Part shown: one piece after another, positions 43,071-51,940 of the stretch
Position numbering within the stretch: position 1 is the first letter of the stretch
How the letters are laid out: each line of letters begins with the position of its first letter
DNA from: Bacillota bacterium
GTDB lineage: Bacteria > Bacillota > Clostridia > Lachnospirales > Bianqueaceae
Assembly (NCBI GenBank): GCA_017442735.1
Contig: JAFRZE010000054.1
Coordinates: forward strand, 1-64,000
Direction: 5' to 3'
Length of the DNA stretch: 64,000 nucleotides
Position numbers and translations under genes: made by a program
Notes under the pieces: model-generated
What the model was told of the DNA's origin: nothing
Database searches by the model: none
Seen by the model: the letters and a program-made list of their open reading frames with translations, nothing else

Positions 43071-43817
43071 ATGAAAAAAGAGTATTTTGAAGTATTGGGA
43101 CGCGACTGCGTCATGTACAGGCCGGACGACGGCCTGGAAAACGTACGGGCGATCCTGATCCAGCCGGGAGACACGCATGATCTCGAAGGAATGGACCGGG
43201 AAGTGGACGCGATCTGTAAGGAAACAGGCGGCAAAGCAGCTATCCCCTTCGCGATGGTGGTCTTTCCGGTCAGAAGCTGGAATGAGGACCTTTCTCCCTG
43301 GGAAGCACCGCCGGTCTTCGGCGATGAACCCTTTGGGAGCGGAGCGTCAGATACGCTCCGGCTGATCGAAGAAGACCTTATCCCGACCATCGAGATGAGG
43401 TTTTCCCTCCTGCCGGACGGCAATCTTTCTGACAGAGAACTGACCGTTCCGATCATTCTCGGCGGTTATTCTCTGGCTGGTTTCTTCGCGCTCTGGAGCG
43501 CTTATCAGACGGACCGGTTCACCGCTGTCGTGGCGGCATCCCCCTCGGTGTGGTTTCCCGGCTGGATCGACTACGCAAAAACGCATGAACCCAAAGCGAA
43601 GGCGATCTACCTTAGCCTGGGCGGCAAGGAGGAGAAAACACGTCATCCGGTGATGCGGACGGTCGGCGACTGTATCCGGGAACAGGATAGGATCCTTTCG
43701 GTTCGTCAGACCACGCATATTCTGGAGTGGAATCCCGGGAATCATTTCCGTGACGCGGATCTTCGGTGCGCGAAGGGATTCGCGTGGTGCCTGAAGCGTC
43801 TGCAGCCCTTGCCATAA
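43071..43817 (+). CDS. Alpha/beta hydrolase, esterase-like
   Basis: A 248-residue alpha/beta hydrolase of the putative esterase type. The nucleophile elbow is GGYSLAG (about 125-131). The catalytic His is likely in the NPGNHF segment near 224. It follows the glycosidase by 6 bases with only a weak ribosome site, so translation is probably coupled. It may remove acyl groups from the same glycan; this is inference from position. Confidence 0.85.
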   Translation: MKKEYFEVLGRDCVMYRPDDGLENVRAILIQPGDTHDLEGMDREVDAICKETGGKAAIPFAMVVFPVRSWNEDLSPWEAPPVFGDEPFGSGASDTLRLIEEDLIPTIEMRFSLLPDGNLSDRELTVPIILGGYSLAGFFALWSAYQTDRFTAVVAASPSVWFPGWIDYAKTHEPKAKAIYLSLGGKEEKTRHPVMRTVGDCIREQDRILSVRQTTHILEWNPGNHFRDADLRCAKGFAWCLKRLQPLP

Positions 43818-43837
43818 GGAGGGTCTACTGGTATAAT
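43809..43837 (+). promoter_or_regulatory. Promoter of the HAD hydrolase gene
   Basis: TTGCCA, 17-base spacer, perfect TATAAT, starting inside the end of the esterase gene. Confidence 0.75.
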
Positions 43838-43867
43838 AAATCAGATTACGAAAAAGGATGGCTGATC

Positions 43868-44614
43868 ATGATCAAATGTGTCATTTATGACCTGGACGAT
43901 ACCCTGTACGATTTTAAGGTGTTGAACGAGCCGGCGTTCGCGAAGATGTGCGAGGAGGCCGAGAAACGTTTTGGCATCAGCGCGGAAAAGTTCGGTGAGG
44001 TGTTCGCGAGCGCGTATCGCGGCGTAGGGGATCGGATGCCGGAGGAGATCCTGGAACTGGAACCGGCCGGCGTGGATGTGGCGCCGGTACACAGCCGGAC
44101 CCTGCGCATCAATTATACGCTGGAAAAGCTAGGACTTCCCCTGTTCCCACATGTGCTGGATCTGTATGATATTTACTGGGATTATATCCTGGAACACATG
44201 CAGAAGGAGCCATACATCGAAGAAGTGATGCAGGAACTGAAAGGGCGCGGGATCAGGATCGGCATCGGTACAAACATGACCGCGCATATACAGTACCATA
44301 AGGTGAACGGGCTGGGACTTGGTCCGTATATCGACTTTATGATGACTTCCGATGAATCGATCTTTGATAAACCGGACGAGCGGTTCTTCCGGATGGTCAT
44401 TAAAAAGGCGGGATGTGCACCGGAAGAATGTCTGTTCGTCGGTGATAATTATATCTATGATTACGGCGGAGCGACCAGAAGCGGGCTGAATGGTCTCTGG
44501 TACAATCGGCTGGAAAAGCCGTGGAACCGCGTCAGTGAGGAGCTGAAGCAGGAAGCGATCAGCAAAAACGTGATGATCACGGATCACCGGCAGGTGCTGG
44601 AGCATCTCGGGTAA
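43868..44614 (+). CDS. HAD-family hydrolase
   Basis: A 248-residue HAD phosphatase. Motif I is IYDLDDTLYDF (about 5-15), motif II GIGTNMTAH (about 136-144), motif III lysine near KPDERFF and motif IV LFVGDNYIYDYGGA (about 192-205). The start is ATG 43868, after AAGGA; an upstream open frame without site was not used. The promoter at 43809-43837 would start transcription only about 25 bases upstream. The substrate is unknown. Confidence 0.9.
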   Translation: MIKCVIYDLDDTLYDFKVLNEPAFAKMCEEAEKRFGISAEKFGEVFASAYRGVGDRMPEEILELEPAGVDVAPVHSRTLRINYTLEKLGLPLFPHVLDLYDIYWDYILEHMQKEPYIEEVMQELKGRGIRIGIGTNMTAHIQYHKVNGLGLGPYIDFMMTSDESIFDKPDERFFRMVIKKAGCAPEECLFVGDNYIYDYGGATRSGLNGLWYNRLEKPWNRVSEELKQEAISKNVMITDHRQVLEHLG

Positions 44615-44633
44615 CTTACAAGGAGAGGAAGAA

Positions 44634-45446
44634 TTGGGACAGATCAAGTTTGAGAATCTGAATAATACCCGGGATCTGGGTGGATTCCGGACAATGGATG
44701 GCCGGCAGATCCGGGAAGGAAAGCTGATCCGCAGCGGACAGCTGTTCTTTGCCAGTGAAAAGGACAGACAGGAACTGGCGGACAAAGTGAGCCTGATCGT
44801 GGATTTCCGGACGATGAATGAGAGAGAAGAGAAGCCGGATCCGGTACTGGAAGGTGTGGACTCTATCGTGATCCCGCCGATCGAAGATTTGACCGCCGGG
44901 ATCACCAGGGAAGAGGAAGCCGATGAGTCGGTGACGGAAAACTTCGTGATGGACCCGATGCAGGCGAAAGGATATATGACGAACGTCTATCGGATGCTGA
45001 TCCGTTCGGAAGCAGCCGTCAAGGCGTATGAGAAGTTTGCCAATCTGCTGCTGGAGGAACGGGAGAAGGCAGTCCTGTGGCACTGTACGGCCGGCAAGGA
45101 CCGGGCCGGATTCGGAACAGCCATCGTCCTGGAGATCTTGGGCGTCAGCCGGGATGAGATCGTGAAAGATTACCTGATGACGAACGTATATCTGCAGAAA
45201 GAAGTGGCCGGACTGATCGAGGCGCTTCGCAAGGAATACGGGACGGCTGAATATGAAGAAAGTCCGGAAACGCAGGAGGCCGCGAAAGAAGCGCTCGGCT
45301 ATCTCTTCGGGGCACACGAAGACTACCTGAAAGCACTCTATGAAGAGATCGAAAAGAAGTACCGAAGCTTCGACGGGTTCGTTCGCGATGGCCTTCATCT
45401 GACGGAAGAAGAGCAGGAAAAACTGAAAAAGATCTATCTGGAATGA
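44634..45446 (+). CDS. Tyrosine/serine protein phosphatase (IphP-like)
   Basis: A 270-residue phosphatase of the Y_phosphatase3 type. The start NTRDLGGFRT is diagnostic and the P-loop is WHCTAGKDRAGFG (about 148-160) with the Cys-x5-Arg signature. It can act on phosphotyrosine or lipid phosphate. The start is TTG 44634, behind AAGGAGAGG. It lies 19 bases after the HAD gene, likely one operon, and ends at a strong terminator. Confidence 0.92.
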   Translation: MGQIKFENLNNTRDLGGFRTMDGRQIREGKLIRSGQLFFASEKDRQELADKVSLIVDFRTMNEREEKPDPVLEGVDSIVIPPIEDLTAGITREEEADESVTENFVMDPMQAKGYMTNVYRMLIRSEAAVKAYEKFANLLLEEREKAVLWHCTAGKDRAGFGTAIVLEILGVSRDEIVKDYLMTNVYLQKEVAGLIEALRKEYGTAEYEESPETQEAAKEALGYLFGAHEDYLKALYEEIEKKYRSFDGFVRDGLHLTEEEQEKLKKIYLE

Positions 45447-45469
45447 CCGGCATTTTTGCCGGTTTTTTT
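45446..45469 (+). terminator. Terminator of the HAD-phosphatase operon
   Basis: ACCGGCA pairs with TGCCGGT, followed by a T run, directly after the stop codon. Confidence 0.92.
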
Positions 45470-45480
45470 CATAGAATGTC

Positions 45481-45509
45481 TTGCGCTCGCGGCATGGACG
45501 GAGTATACT
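45481..45509 (+). promoter_or_regulatory. Promoter of mscS
   Basis: TTGCGC, 17-base spacer, TATACT. Confidence 0.7.
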
Positions 45510-45571
45510 GAAACCATCATTTTCATGAAAAGATTTCCGTTGGAAATCTAAAAAAACAAGGAGGGGTATGT

Positions 45572-46375
45572 ATGGAAGTTTTAAGCAAATTAGGACAACT
45601 GGCAGTCGATGTAGGCGGGAAACTGGTCCTTGCGCTGCTGATCTTCATTGTAGGAAGGATCATCATCAAGTACCTGATCAAAGGTCTCAGCAAGATCAAG
45701 AAATTTGATGAACTGGATCCTACCGTTCATCGTTTCTTTACGAACGCGGTGAAATTCATTCTGAACGCGATCCTGGTCATTTCGATCATCAACGTACTGG
45801 GCGTTCCGATGGCTTCCATCGTAGCCGTCCTTGCTTCGGCAGGTCTGGCAGTCGGTATGGCGCTGCAGGGCTCCCTTTCCAACATGGCCGGCGGCATTAT
45901 GCTGCTGATCTTCCGTCCGTTCAATGTCGATGATTATGTGAGCGCGGCCGGAGAAGACGGCTTCGTCAAGAAGATCGCTCTTTTCTATACCGAACTGCTG
46001 ACGATCGACAACCGTACGGTCATCATCCCGAACGGCCCGCTGATGAATGGCAATATCATCAACTTCACCAAACAGGGCAAACGCCGTGTGGATCTGGTCT
46101 TCACCACGGCTAAGAGCGAAGAGCCTCAGAAGGTGCAGGATATCATGAAAGCGGTCATGGAAGCGAACGAGAAAGTCATCTCCGATCCGGCCGCTCCCTT
46201 CGCGCAGGTTTCCGGCGGAACGAACGAAGCGATGCAGTTCACCGTCCGTGCATGGTGCGAGACTGCGGATTACTGGGATGTGTACTTCGGCCTGATCCAG
46301 GGCATCGTGGAAGCCCTTGGTGCGGCTGGTGTGCAGGCTCCCGCGGTACGCGTGATCAACGAGATCAAACAGTAA
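45572..46375 (+). CDS. mscS: Small-conductance mechanosensitive channel
   Basis: A 267-residue MscS channel that releases solutes on hypo-osmotic shock. Three helices precede the beta and alpha/beta domains. The pore helix reads AGLAVGMALQGSLSNMAGGI (about 90-109), followed by FRPFNVDDYV and the NRTVIIPNG strand. Length and layout are typical of E. coli-type MscS. It is monocistronic, with its own promoter and a two-way terminator. Confidence 0.95.
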   Translation: MEVLSKLGQLAVDVGGKLVLALLIFIVGRIIIKYLIKGLSKIKKFDELDPTVHRFFTNAVKFILNAILVISIINVLGVPMASIVAVLASAGLAVGMALQGSLSNMAGGIMLLIFRPFNVDDYVSAAGEDGFVKKIALFYTELLTIDNRTVIIPNGPLMNGNIINFTKQGKRRVDLVFTTAKSEEPQKVQDIMKAVMEANEKVISDPAAPFAQVSGGTNEAMQFTVRAWCETADYWDVYFGLIQGIVEALGAAGVQAPAVRVINEIKQ

Positions 46376-46412
46376 GACCTGAGGCCATTTGGCTAAATGA
46401 TCGATCAGACGA

Positions 46413-46447
46413 TAAAAAAACCTCCGGGATCAAACTCGGAGGTTTTT
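46413..46447. terminator. Two-way terminator between mscS and the LCP gene
   Basis: CCTCCG pairs with CGGAGG, flanked by seven A on the left and five T on the right, so it works for both strands. Confidence 0.9.
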
Positions 46448-46469
46448 GTATGGAGTCAAGGTTGTATAT

Positions 46470-47942
46470 TTAGTCTGTCAGATGTTTTCCGTCGATGACA
46501 TCCTGGATCTTGGAGATGGCTTCTTCTACAGAATCATCATAGAGATCTACGACCGAGCGTTCATCACCAGAAGAGTAGGTAAAACGCCAGTTTCCTTCGC
46601 CATCCACTTCATAGCTGGTAATATGCCAATCAGCATTATCTTCCATTTGCATCTTGACAAGTTCTGAGATCTTGTCCTTTGGCATGTTTGTTACAATAGT
46701 AGAGGAAAGACTGTCCATAAGTGGCATGTAGCTGGTCAGAATGGCGGGAGAGGTGATCTTGTCCACGATCGCCTGGATCATACGCATCTGGTTTTTGCCT
46801 CTGGCCAGATCTCCACCGCTTAAATTGTGACGTTCTCGGACAAAGGTTAGTGCGGTTGCACCATCCACATCATTGTAGCCTTCATGGAATGAGGTACCAG
46901 CAAAAGTAGTAAAGTCTTCTGCTGAATAAACACTTACACCGCCCAGCGCGTCAACGATCGCTTCAAAGCCACTAAAATTGATTCGGGCATAGTAGTCGAT
47001 CGCGAAACCATAAAGATCTTCCAGGACTTCTATAGAAGTATCCAGTCCCCAAATGCTGGCATGTGTTAGTTTATCGTGAGAACCCCAAGGAAGTTCGACA
47101 TATGCGTCACGGGGAGTGGTGACCAGGAGGATCTCTTTGGTTTCTGGATTGATGACAGCCAGGATATTCACATCGGAACGACCACTGTCGATATCGACTT
47201 CGCCATAACCGTCGTTTCCAGAGAGATAAATGATGAAAGGTTCCTGAGCAACTTTGACATCTTCACGATGGGAAATATTGTTGTCAGATTCCTTTTCTGG
47301 TGTCTTGATGATCTCCTTATAGGTGAATTCCTGCAGAGCCTTGGTCTCCGTACTGAAGTTGGGATAGGTTTCTTCGACCAGTCCGCGGAATGCTTCATTG
47401 AAGATGATTGCTTGGACTTCGCCGGAATAAAGCCCGGTCGCAGCGGTGATATAACTGTTATAGGATTCTGTTACTAATTCAGAATCAAAATGGACTTGAA
47501 GATCGGAAAGACTTTGCTTGGTCTTTGCCTGATCTAGTGTGGACTGAATACCGATCACCTGGCCGGCAAGATCCTGCAGGCCATTCATTCCGCTGTCCGT
47601 CAGAACAAGGATGGACATACGACTGGTGATAGTGCTGTTCTCAGAAGCGGCACTGACGTTGGAAAGAGCCTTATTGGTTTTCCAGAGATAAACGGAACCG
47701 GTAAAAAGTACGATGGCGATAATCAGGGAATAGATCAGTCCCACGACTTTTCCGTGTGCAGATATCTGCATAATGAGTGAGATGATACAAAGGGCTGCTA
47801 AGATCGCACCGATGACGATTAGGTATTTGTTGGGAAGGATCGAGATCTGCGTGAGCAGAACGACCATCAGGACCGACGCCAGTACCTGTAGGACGAAAAA
47901 AATGATACCGACAGGATTCGCTTTCTTTGTTTGTTTAGCCAT
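46470..47942 (-). CDS. LytR-CpsA-Psr (LCP) family protein
   Basis: A 490-residue membrane protein. Three N-terminal helices (about 10-32, 40-60, 67-87) are followed by a region of about 110-240 that resembles a periplasmic solute-binding fold (LTDSGMNGLQDLAGQVIG). The LCP catalytic domain lies at about 250-430 with SDVNILAVINPETKEILLVT, LPRDAY-type TPRDAYVEL and LTFVRERHNLSGGDLARG. LCP enzymes attach teichoic acid or capsule polymers to peptidoglycan. The extra middle domain is a less common arrangement but known in Clostridia and Enterococcus relatives. Confidence 0.92.
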   Translation of the reverse strand: MAKQTKKANPVGIIFFVLQVLASVLMVVLLTQISILPNKYLIVIGAILAALCIISLIMQISAHGKVVGLIYSLIIAIVLFTGSVYLWKTNKALSNVSAASENSTITSRMSILVLTDSGMNGLQDLAGQVIGIQSTLDQAKTKQSLSDLQVHFDSELVTESYNSYITAATGLYSGEVQAIIFNEAFRGLVEETYPNFSTETKALQEFTYKEIIKTPEKESDNNISHREDVKVAQEPFIIYLSGNDGYGEVDIDSGRSDVNILAVINPETKEILLVTTPRDAYVELPWGSHDKLTHASIWGLDTSIEVLEDLYGFAIDYYARINFSGFEAIVDALGGVSVYSAEDFTTFAGTSFHEGYNDVDGATALTFVRERHNLSGGDLARGKNQMRMIQAIVDKITSPAILTSYMPLMDSLSSTIVTNMPKDKISELVKMQMEDNADWHITSYEVDGEGNWRFTYSSGDERSVVDLYDDSVEEAISKIQDVIDGKHLTD

Positions 47943-47992
47943 ATTTTTTCCTCTATATATGAATAATCTGTTTTATGCAGTAGCAATAATCT

Positions 47993-48021
47993 ATTATATT
48001 ACAACTTTGTTAAGAAGGCAA
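47993..48021 (-). promoter_or_regulatory. Promoter of the LCP gene
   Basis: Minus strand: TTGCCT (48016-48021), 17-base spacer, perfect TATAAT (47993-47998). Confidence 0.78.
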
Positions 48022-48057
48022 ATAGTAATTTGTATAAATCGTGCCGTTTATTCTCTC

Positions 48058-48086
48058 TTGAAATTGGGAAAATTCCCTGCTATAAT
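48058..48086 (+). promoter_or_regulatory. Promoter of the tmk-darA-holB-ricT-trmN6-thrE cluster
   Basis: TTGAAA, 17-base spacer, perfect TATAAT (48081-48086). The spacer holds a perfect 12-bp palindrome GGGAAAATTCCC (48066-48077). Confidence 0.82.
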
Positions 48087-48121
48087 AATTTTAATCAAGG
48101 AATATACAGGAGGTGATCGCT

Positions 48122-48751
48122 TTGGGTCTGTTTATTTCCATGGAGGGACCGGATGGATCCGGAAAGACTCTGCAGATGGACCTCCTGGAAAAAAAGCTGC
48201 GGGAAGAAGGATATGACATTATTCGTTCCCGGGAGCCCGGCGGAACACCTGTCGGAGAAGCGATCCGTTCGATTCTGCTGGAGCCTTCCTTTACCGGCAT
48301 GGACGCGGTCACGGAGGCGCTGCTTTTCGCGGCTGCCAGACGGCAGCACGTAATGGAAAAGATCCGCCCCGCGCTGGCGGAAGGCAAGATCGTTCTTTTA
48401 GACCGGTATATCGATTCTTCCCTGGTCTACCAGGGGATCGGCCGGGAACTTGGAATGGACTATGTCCAGATGATCAATGATCCGGCGATCGACGGCCTTT
48501 TGCCGGATGTGACATTTCTGGTCTATGTAGACTATGAAGAAGGCCTTCGCCGTAAGAGGCTTCAGAGCGGACATACGATGGATCGTCTGGAGGAAGAGGA
48601 AGAAGATTTCCACCGGATGATCAACAAGGGCTATTATTCTCTGGCTGAGCGGGATCCGAAGCGTGTGATCCTGATCGACGGAGCGAGAAGCCCGGAGGAA
48701 GTTGCCGGAGAGATCTGGCAGAAAATGCAGGAATATCTGGAAAAACTCTGA
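48122..48751 (+). CDS. tmk: Thymidylate kinase
   Basis: A 209-residue kinase making dTDP from dTMP. The P-loop is EGPDGSGKT (about 8-16), the DRYIDSSLVYQG segment and the LID region follow. The start is TTG 48122, 8 bases after AGGAGG (48108-48113); the GTG at 48113 overlaps the site. It heads the cluster seen in Bacillus subtilis as tmk-yaaQ-holB-yaaT. Confidence 0.95.
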   Translation: MGLFISMEGPDGSGKTLQMDLLEKKLREEGYDIIRSREPGGTPVGEAIRSILLEPSFTGMDAVTEALLFAAARRQHVMEKIRPALAEGKIVLLDRYIDSSLVYQGIGRELGMDYVQMINDPAIDGLLPDVTFLVYVDYEEGLRRKRLQSGHTMDRLEEEEEDFHRMINKGYYSLAERDPKRVILIDGARSPEEVAGEIWQKMQEYLEKL

Positions 48752-48784
48752 TTTCATCATATCTTATCTATAGGAGGGATCGAA

Positions 48785-49114
48785 ATGAAACTCATTCTTG
48801 CCATTATTCATGACGAAGATTCTCAGAAGCTGACCACAGCACTGAACCGTGCTCGTTTCCAGGTCACCAAGCTTGCCTCGACCGGCGGGTTCCTTCGTGT
48901 AGGCAACACCACGATGCTGATCGGCTGTGAGGAAGAGAAACTGGAAGAAGTTCTGGGAATCATCCAGGAAAAATGCCAGACCGTCAAACAAATGACGATC
49001 GCGAATCAGCCCTATACCACCACGGCGGAAGGATATATCCCCTACCCCATCGAGGTCACGGCTGGCGGCGCAACGGTCTTCGTGCTGGATGTTGAATCCT
49101 TCCACAAGTTCTAA
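48785..49114 (+). CDS. darA: Cyclic-di-AMP receptor, PII-like (DarA/PstA)
   Basis: A 109-residue PII-like protein, formerly YaaQ/DUF970. It binds cyclic di-AMP and acts as a signalling trimer; its partner is unknown in most species. Family segments are MKLILAIIHDEDSQKLTTAL, KLASTGGFLRVGNTTML and GGATVFVLDVE. AGGAGG precedes the ATG. It sits between tmk and holB as in other Bacillota. Confidence 0.94.
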   Translation: MKLILAIIHDEDSQKLTTALNRARFQVTKLASTGGFLRVGNTTMLIGCEEEKLEEVLGIIQEKCQTVKQMTIANQPYTTTAEGYIPYPIEVTAGGATVFVLDVESFHKF

Positions 49115-49123
49115 AAGAAGTGA

Positions 49124-49180
49124 ACGCGCCGAAGGGCGCGGTGCAGCTTTGCGCATTAGCGCATGCTTTGGCATGCGCTG
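49124..49180 (+). other. Two GC-rich hairpins between darA and holB
   Basis: CGCGCC/GGGCGCG-type hairpin near 49124-49140 and AGCGCATGC (49158-49166) pairing with GCATGCGCT (49172-49180). No T tract follows directly, so they may be processing or stability elements inside the operon. Confidence 0.45.
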
Positions 49181-49214
49181 AATCGTTTGCCCTTTTATAG
49201 AAGGAGGTTCCCTG

Positions 49215-50207
49215 ATGTGCGCACAAGTCCTCGGAGGCCACTCGGGAGCCTCTTTTTCTGCCATTTTGGGACATGAGGATGCGAAAAGACACCTCTCGGA
49301 GGCTGTCCGGGACGGGCATATTTCGCATGCCTATCTGTTCGAAGGCATCCCGGGCGTCGGCAAGAAGACTCTCGCGGACGCGTTTGTGGCCGAACTTCTC
49401 GGGAACGAGGAAGAAAAACGGCTTTTTGCCCACGGGAATCATCCGGACGTGAAGAAGATCCGGCCCCTGCCGGAGAAAAAGAGCATCTCCAAGGAACAGA
49501 TCCAGACGGATCTCGTGGGAGATATCGATATTCGGCCGTACCGCAGCCGGTATAAGGTCTATATCATCGAAGAAGCGGACAAGCTGACCGTCGAGGCACA
49601 GAATACCATGCTCAAGACGATCGAGGAACCTCCGTCTTACGGAGTGATCCTGCTCCTGGCGGAAAGGGCTTCTTCTTTTCTGCCGACGATCATCTCCCGA
49701 TGTGTGAAGATCTCCCTGCAGCCGCTTTCTCCGGATCTGATCGTGGATACACTGGTGAGCCGCGGCATCCGAGAGAAGGATGCGCGAGCAGCCGCTGTTT
49801 TCGCTCAGGGATCGCTCGGCAAAGCCTTGATGCTTCTTTCCGACGAGGATTTTTCCTTGATGCGCAGCGACCTATTCGGTTTCCTTACAAAGGCGCCGGA
49901 GCTTGAGCCGATCGATGTGCTTCGCGGATCGGCACTTTTTGAGACCTATAAGAAAGAGACACGGCAGCTTCTGGATCTGATGCTGCTGTGGGTAAGAGAT
50001 GAACTCATTTACCTGGCAACAGGCGATCCGAACCGGATCATGGCAGCGGATTACAGAGAAGAGATCGTTCGGTCAGCCGAGAGATACTCGCTGGAAAAGC
50101 TGACAAAGCTCGTCCTGCTGATCCGGCAGATCGATACGGATCTTTCGCAGAACGTGAATCGTGATCTGGCGCTGGATAAGCTGATGACAGGATTTATGAT
50201 AAAGTAA
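49215..50207 (+). CDS. holB: DNA polymerase III subunit delta'
   Basis: A 330-residue clamp-loader subunit. The start has GHEDAKRHLSEAVRDG and SHAYLFEGIPGVGKKT with Walker A (about 45-53). The VYIIEEADKLTVEAQNTMLKTIEEPP segment (about 118-140) carries Walker B and the SRC motif follows (ISRCVKI). It lacks the four-cysteine zinc module of E. coli delta prime. It works with DnaX and HolA to load the sliding clamp. AAGGAGG precedes the ATG. Confidence 0.94.
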   Translation: MCAQVLGGHSGASFSAILGHEDAKRHLSEAVRDGHISHAYLFEGIPGVGKKTLADAFVAELLGNEEEKRLFAHGNHPDVKKIRPLPEKKSISKEQIQTDLVGDIDIRPYRSRYKVYIIEEADKLTVEAQNTMLKTIEEPPSYGVILLLAERASSFLPTIISRCVKISLQPLSPDLIVDTLVSRGIREKDARAAAVFAQGSLGKALMLLSDEDFSLMRSDLFGFLTKAPELEPIDVLRGSALFETYKKETRQLLDLMLLWVRDELIYLATGDPNRIMAADYREEIVRSAERYSLEKLTKLVLLIRQIDTDLSQNVNRDLALDKLMTGFMIK

Positions 50208-50223
50208 CAGGAAGGTTGATAAT

Positions 50224-51117
50224 TTGACGACAGTAATTGGTGTACGCTTCCGTCGTGCGGGGCGTGTGTATTATTTTGCGCCTGGACCGTTTCTGATCCA
50301 TAAAGGCGAATATGTGATCGTAGAAACGGCTCGGGGGATCGAGTACGGTCTTACCGTGACGGAGCCGCGTCTGGCCGGTGAGGAAGATATCGTTCAGCCG
50401 CTCAGGTCGGTGCTTCGCAAGGCGACTGAGCAGGATACGACGAATTACGAAAAGAATCTGGTGCTGGAGAAGGAAGCGGCGGTGATCTGCCAGGAAAAGA
50501 TCGCGGAACGCGGTCTGGAAATGAATCTGATCGATGTGGAATATACCTTCGACGGGAAGAAGATCCTTTTCTATTTCACAGCGGACGGCCGCGTGGATTT
50601 CCGTGAGCTGGTCAAGGATCTGGCGACGATCTTCCATACGAGGATCGAACTTCGGCAGATCGGTGTCCGCGACGAAACCAAGATGGGCGGCGGAATCGGG
50701 ATCTGCGGCAGGCCTTATTGCTGCAGTACGTTCCTTGCCGACTTCGCTCCGGTCAGCATCAAAATGGCGAAGGATCAGAACCTGTCACTGAATCCCACGA
50801 AGATCAGTGGGACCTGCGGAAGACTGATGTGCTGCCTGCGTTATGAAGAGACGACCTATGAAGAGCTGACCAAGGGACTGCCTTCCGAGGGCGATACAGT
50901 GGAAACGCCCAGCGGAGCCGGTGAAGTGCTTCACGTGAATGTGCTTCGTCAGCTGGTGAAGGTCGGGATCAGCCAGGAGAAAGGGGATGTCGTCATCAGC
51001 GAGTTCCCGCTGGATGAGATCCGGATCCTGCGGCATACACATCGGCGCCGGACGACGGACGATCCGGATGAGGTGTCCTCAGAAAAACAGCTGAAAGAGC
51101 TGGAACAGGATAAATAA
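50224..51117 (+). CDS. ricT: RicT/YaaT, PSP1-domain regulator of RNA processing
   Basis: A 297-residue PSP1-domain protein. In Bacillus subtilis RicT joins RicA and RicF, holds iron-sulfur clusters, and guides RNase Y maturation of mRNAs. Key cysteines are CGRPYCCSTF (about 160-169) and TCGRLMCCLRYEE (about 198-210). The start is TTG 50224 after GGAAGG. It lies 16 bases after holB. Confidence 0.93.
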   Translation: MTTVIGVRFRRAGRVYYFAPGPFLIHKGEYVIVETARGIEYGLTVTEPRLAGEEDIVQPLRSVLRKATEQDTTNYEKNLVLEKEAAVICQEKIAERGLEMNLIDVEYTFDGKKILFYFTADGRVDFRELVKDLATIFHTRIELRQIGVRDETKMGGGIGICGRPYCCSTFLADFAPVSIKMAKDQNLSLNPTKISGTCGRLMCCLRYEETTYEELTKGLPSEGDTVETPSGAGEVLHVNVLRQLVKVGISQEKGDVVISEFPLDEIRILRHTHRRRTTDDPDEVSSEKQLKELEQDK

Positions 51118-51172
51118 GAAAATGAAAGGCCGCGGCATTTGCCGATGGCCTTTCCTCTTGTGGAGTGTTTCT

Positions 51173-51940
51173 ATGGAGAGAATCGATGAGCTGCAGCGCG
51201 GCGGGTTCCGACTGATCCAGGATCCGGACAAGTTCTGTTTTGGAACAGACGCGGTACTGCTGGCTGACTTCGCGAAAGCGAAGGCAGGGGAGAAAGTTTG
51301 TGATTTGTGCACGGGGACCGGCGTGATCCCGCTGCTGATGCTGGCGCGGTATCCGAGATCCTTCTATACCGGCGTGGAGATCCAGCCGGATATGGCAGAA
51401 ATGGCGGAGCGGAGCATGATATTGAATGATGTGGAAGATAAGATCAGGATCCTGGGTGGAGACCTGCGGCGGATTCGACTGATGCTGCCGGCGAATGCTT
51501 TTGATGTGGTGACGGTCAATCCGCCTTATATGAAGGTTCGTCCGGACAGTCTGAAGAATGATTCTTCTTCCGTCCGTCTGGCGCGGCATGAGATCGCGTG
51601 CAGCCTTTCGGATGTGATGGCAGCCGCCAGATATCTTCTTCGTACCCACGGGCATTTCTACATGGTACACCGGCCGAACCGGCTTTCAGAGATCTTTGAG
51701 GAAATGCTGAAGGCGGGGATCGAACCCAAACGGATGCAGCTGGTCTATCCCTATCGTGACAAGGAAGCGACACAAGTACTGATCGAAGGGACTCTGGGCG
51801 GCGGAAAGGAGATGCGGATCGAACCGCCGCTGATCACCTATGAAGCGCCCGGAATTTATACAGAAGAAATGTTGAAAGTCTATGGGATGGACGGACACAA
51901 CAGAAAAACAGTGGACAGCAAAGGAGGTGAGCGGTCATGA
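51173..51940 (+). CDS. trmN6: tRNA1(Val) adenine-N6 methyltransferase-like (YabB/TrmN6)
   Basis: A 255-residue SAM methyltransferase. The N-terminus has QDPDKFCFGTDAVLLADFA, the SAM loop is CDLCTGTGVIPLL (about 43-55), and the NPPYMK motif (about 117-122) is typical of N6-adenine methylases. The start is ATG 51173 with GTGGAG upstream; an open frame reaches to 51122 but overlaps a hairpin (AAAGGCC / GGCCTTT, 51125-51153). It overlaps thrE by 4 bases. Confidence 0.9.
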   Translation: MERIDELQRGGFRLIQDPDKFCFGTDAVLLADFAKAKAGEKVCDLCTGTGVIPLLMLARYPRSFYTGVEIQPDMAEMAERSMILNDVEDKIRILGGDLRRIRLMLPANAFDVVTVNPPYMKVRPDSLKNDSSSVRLARHEIACSLSDVMAAARYLLRTHGHFYMVHRPNRLSEIFEEMLKAGIEPKRMQLVYPYRDKEATQVLIEGTLGGGKEMRIEPPLITYEAPGIYTEEMLKVYGMDGHNRKTVDSKGGERS

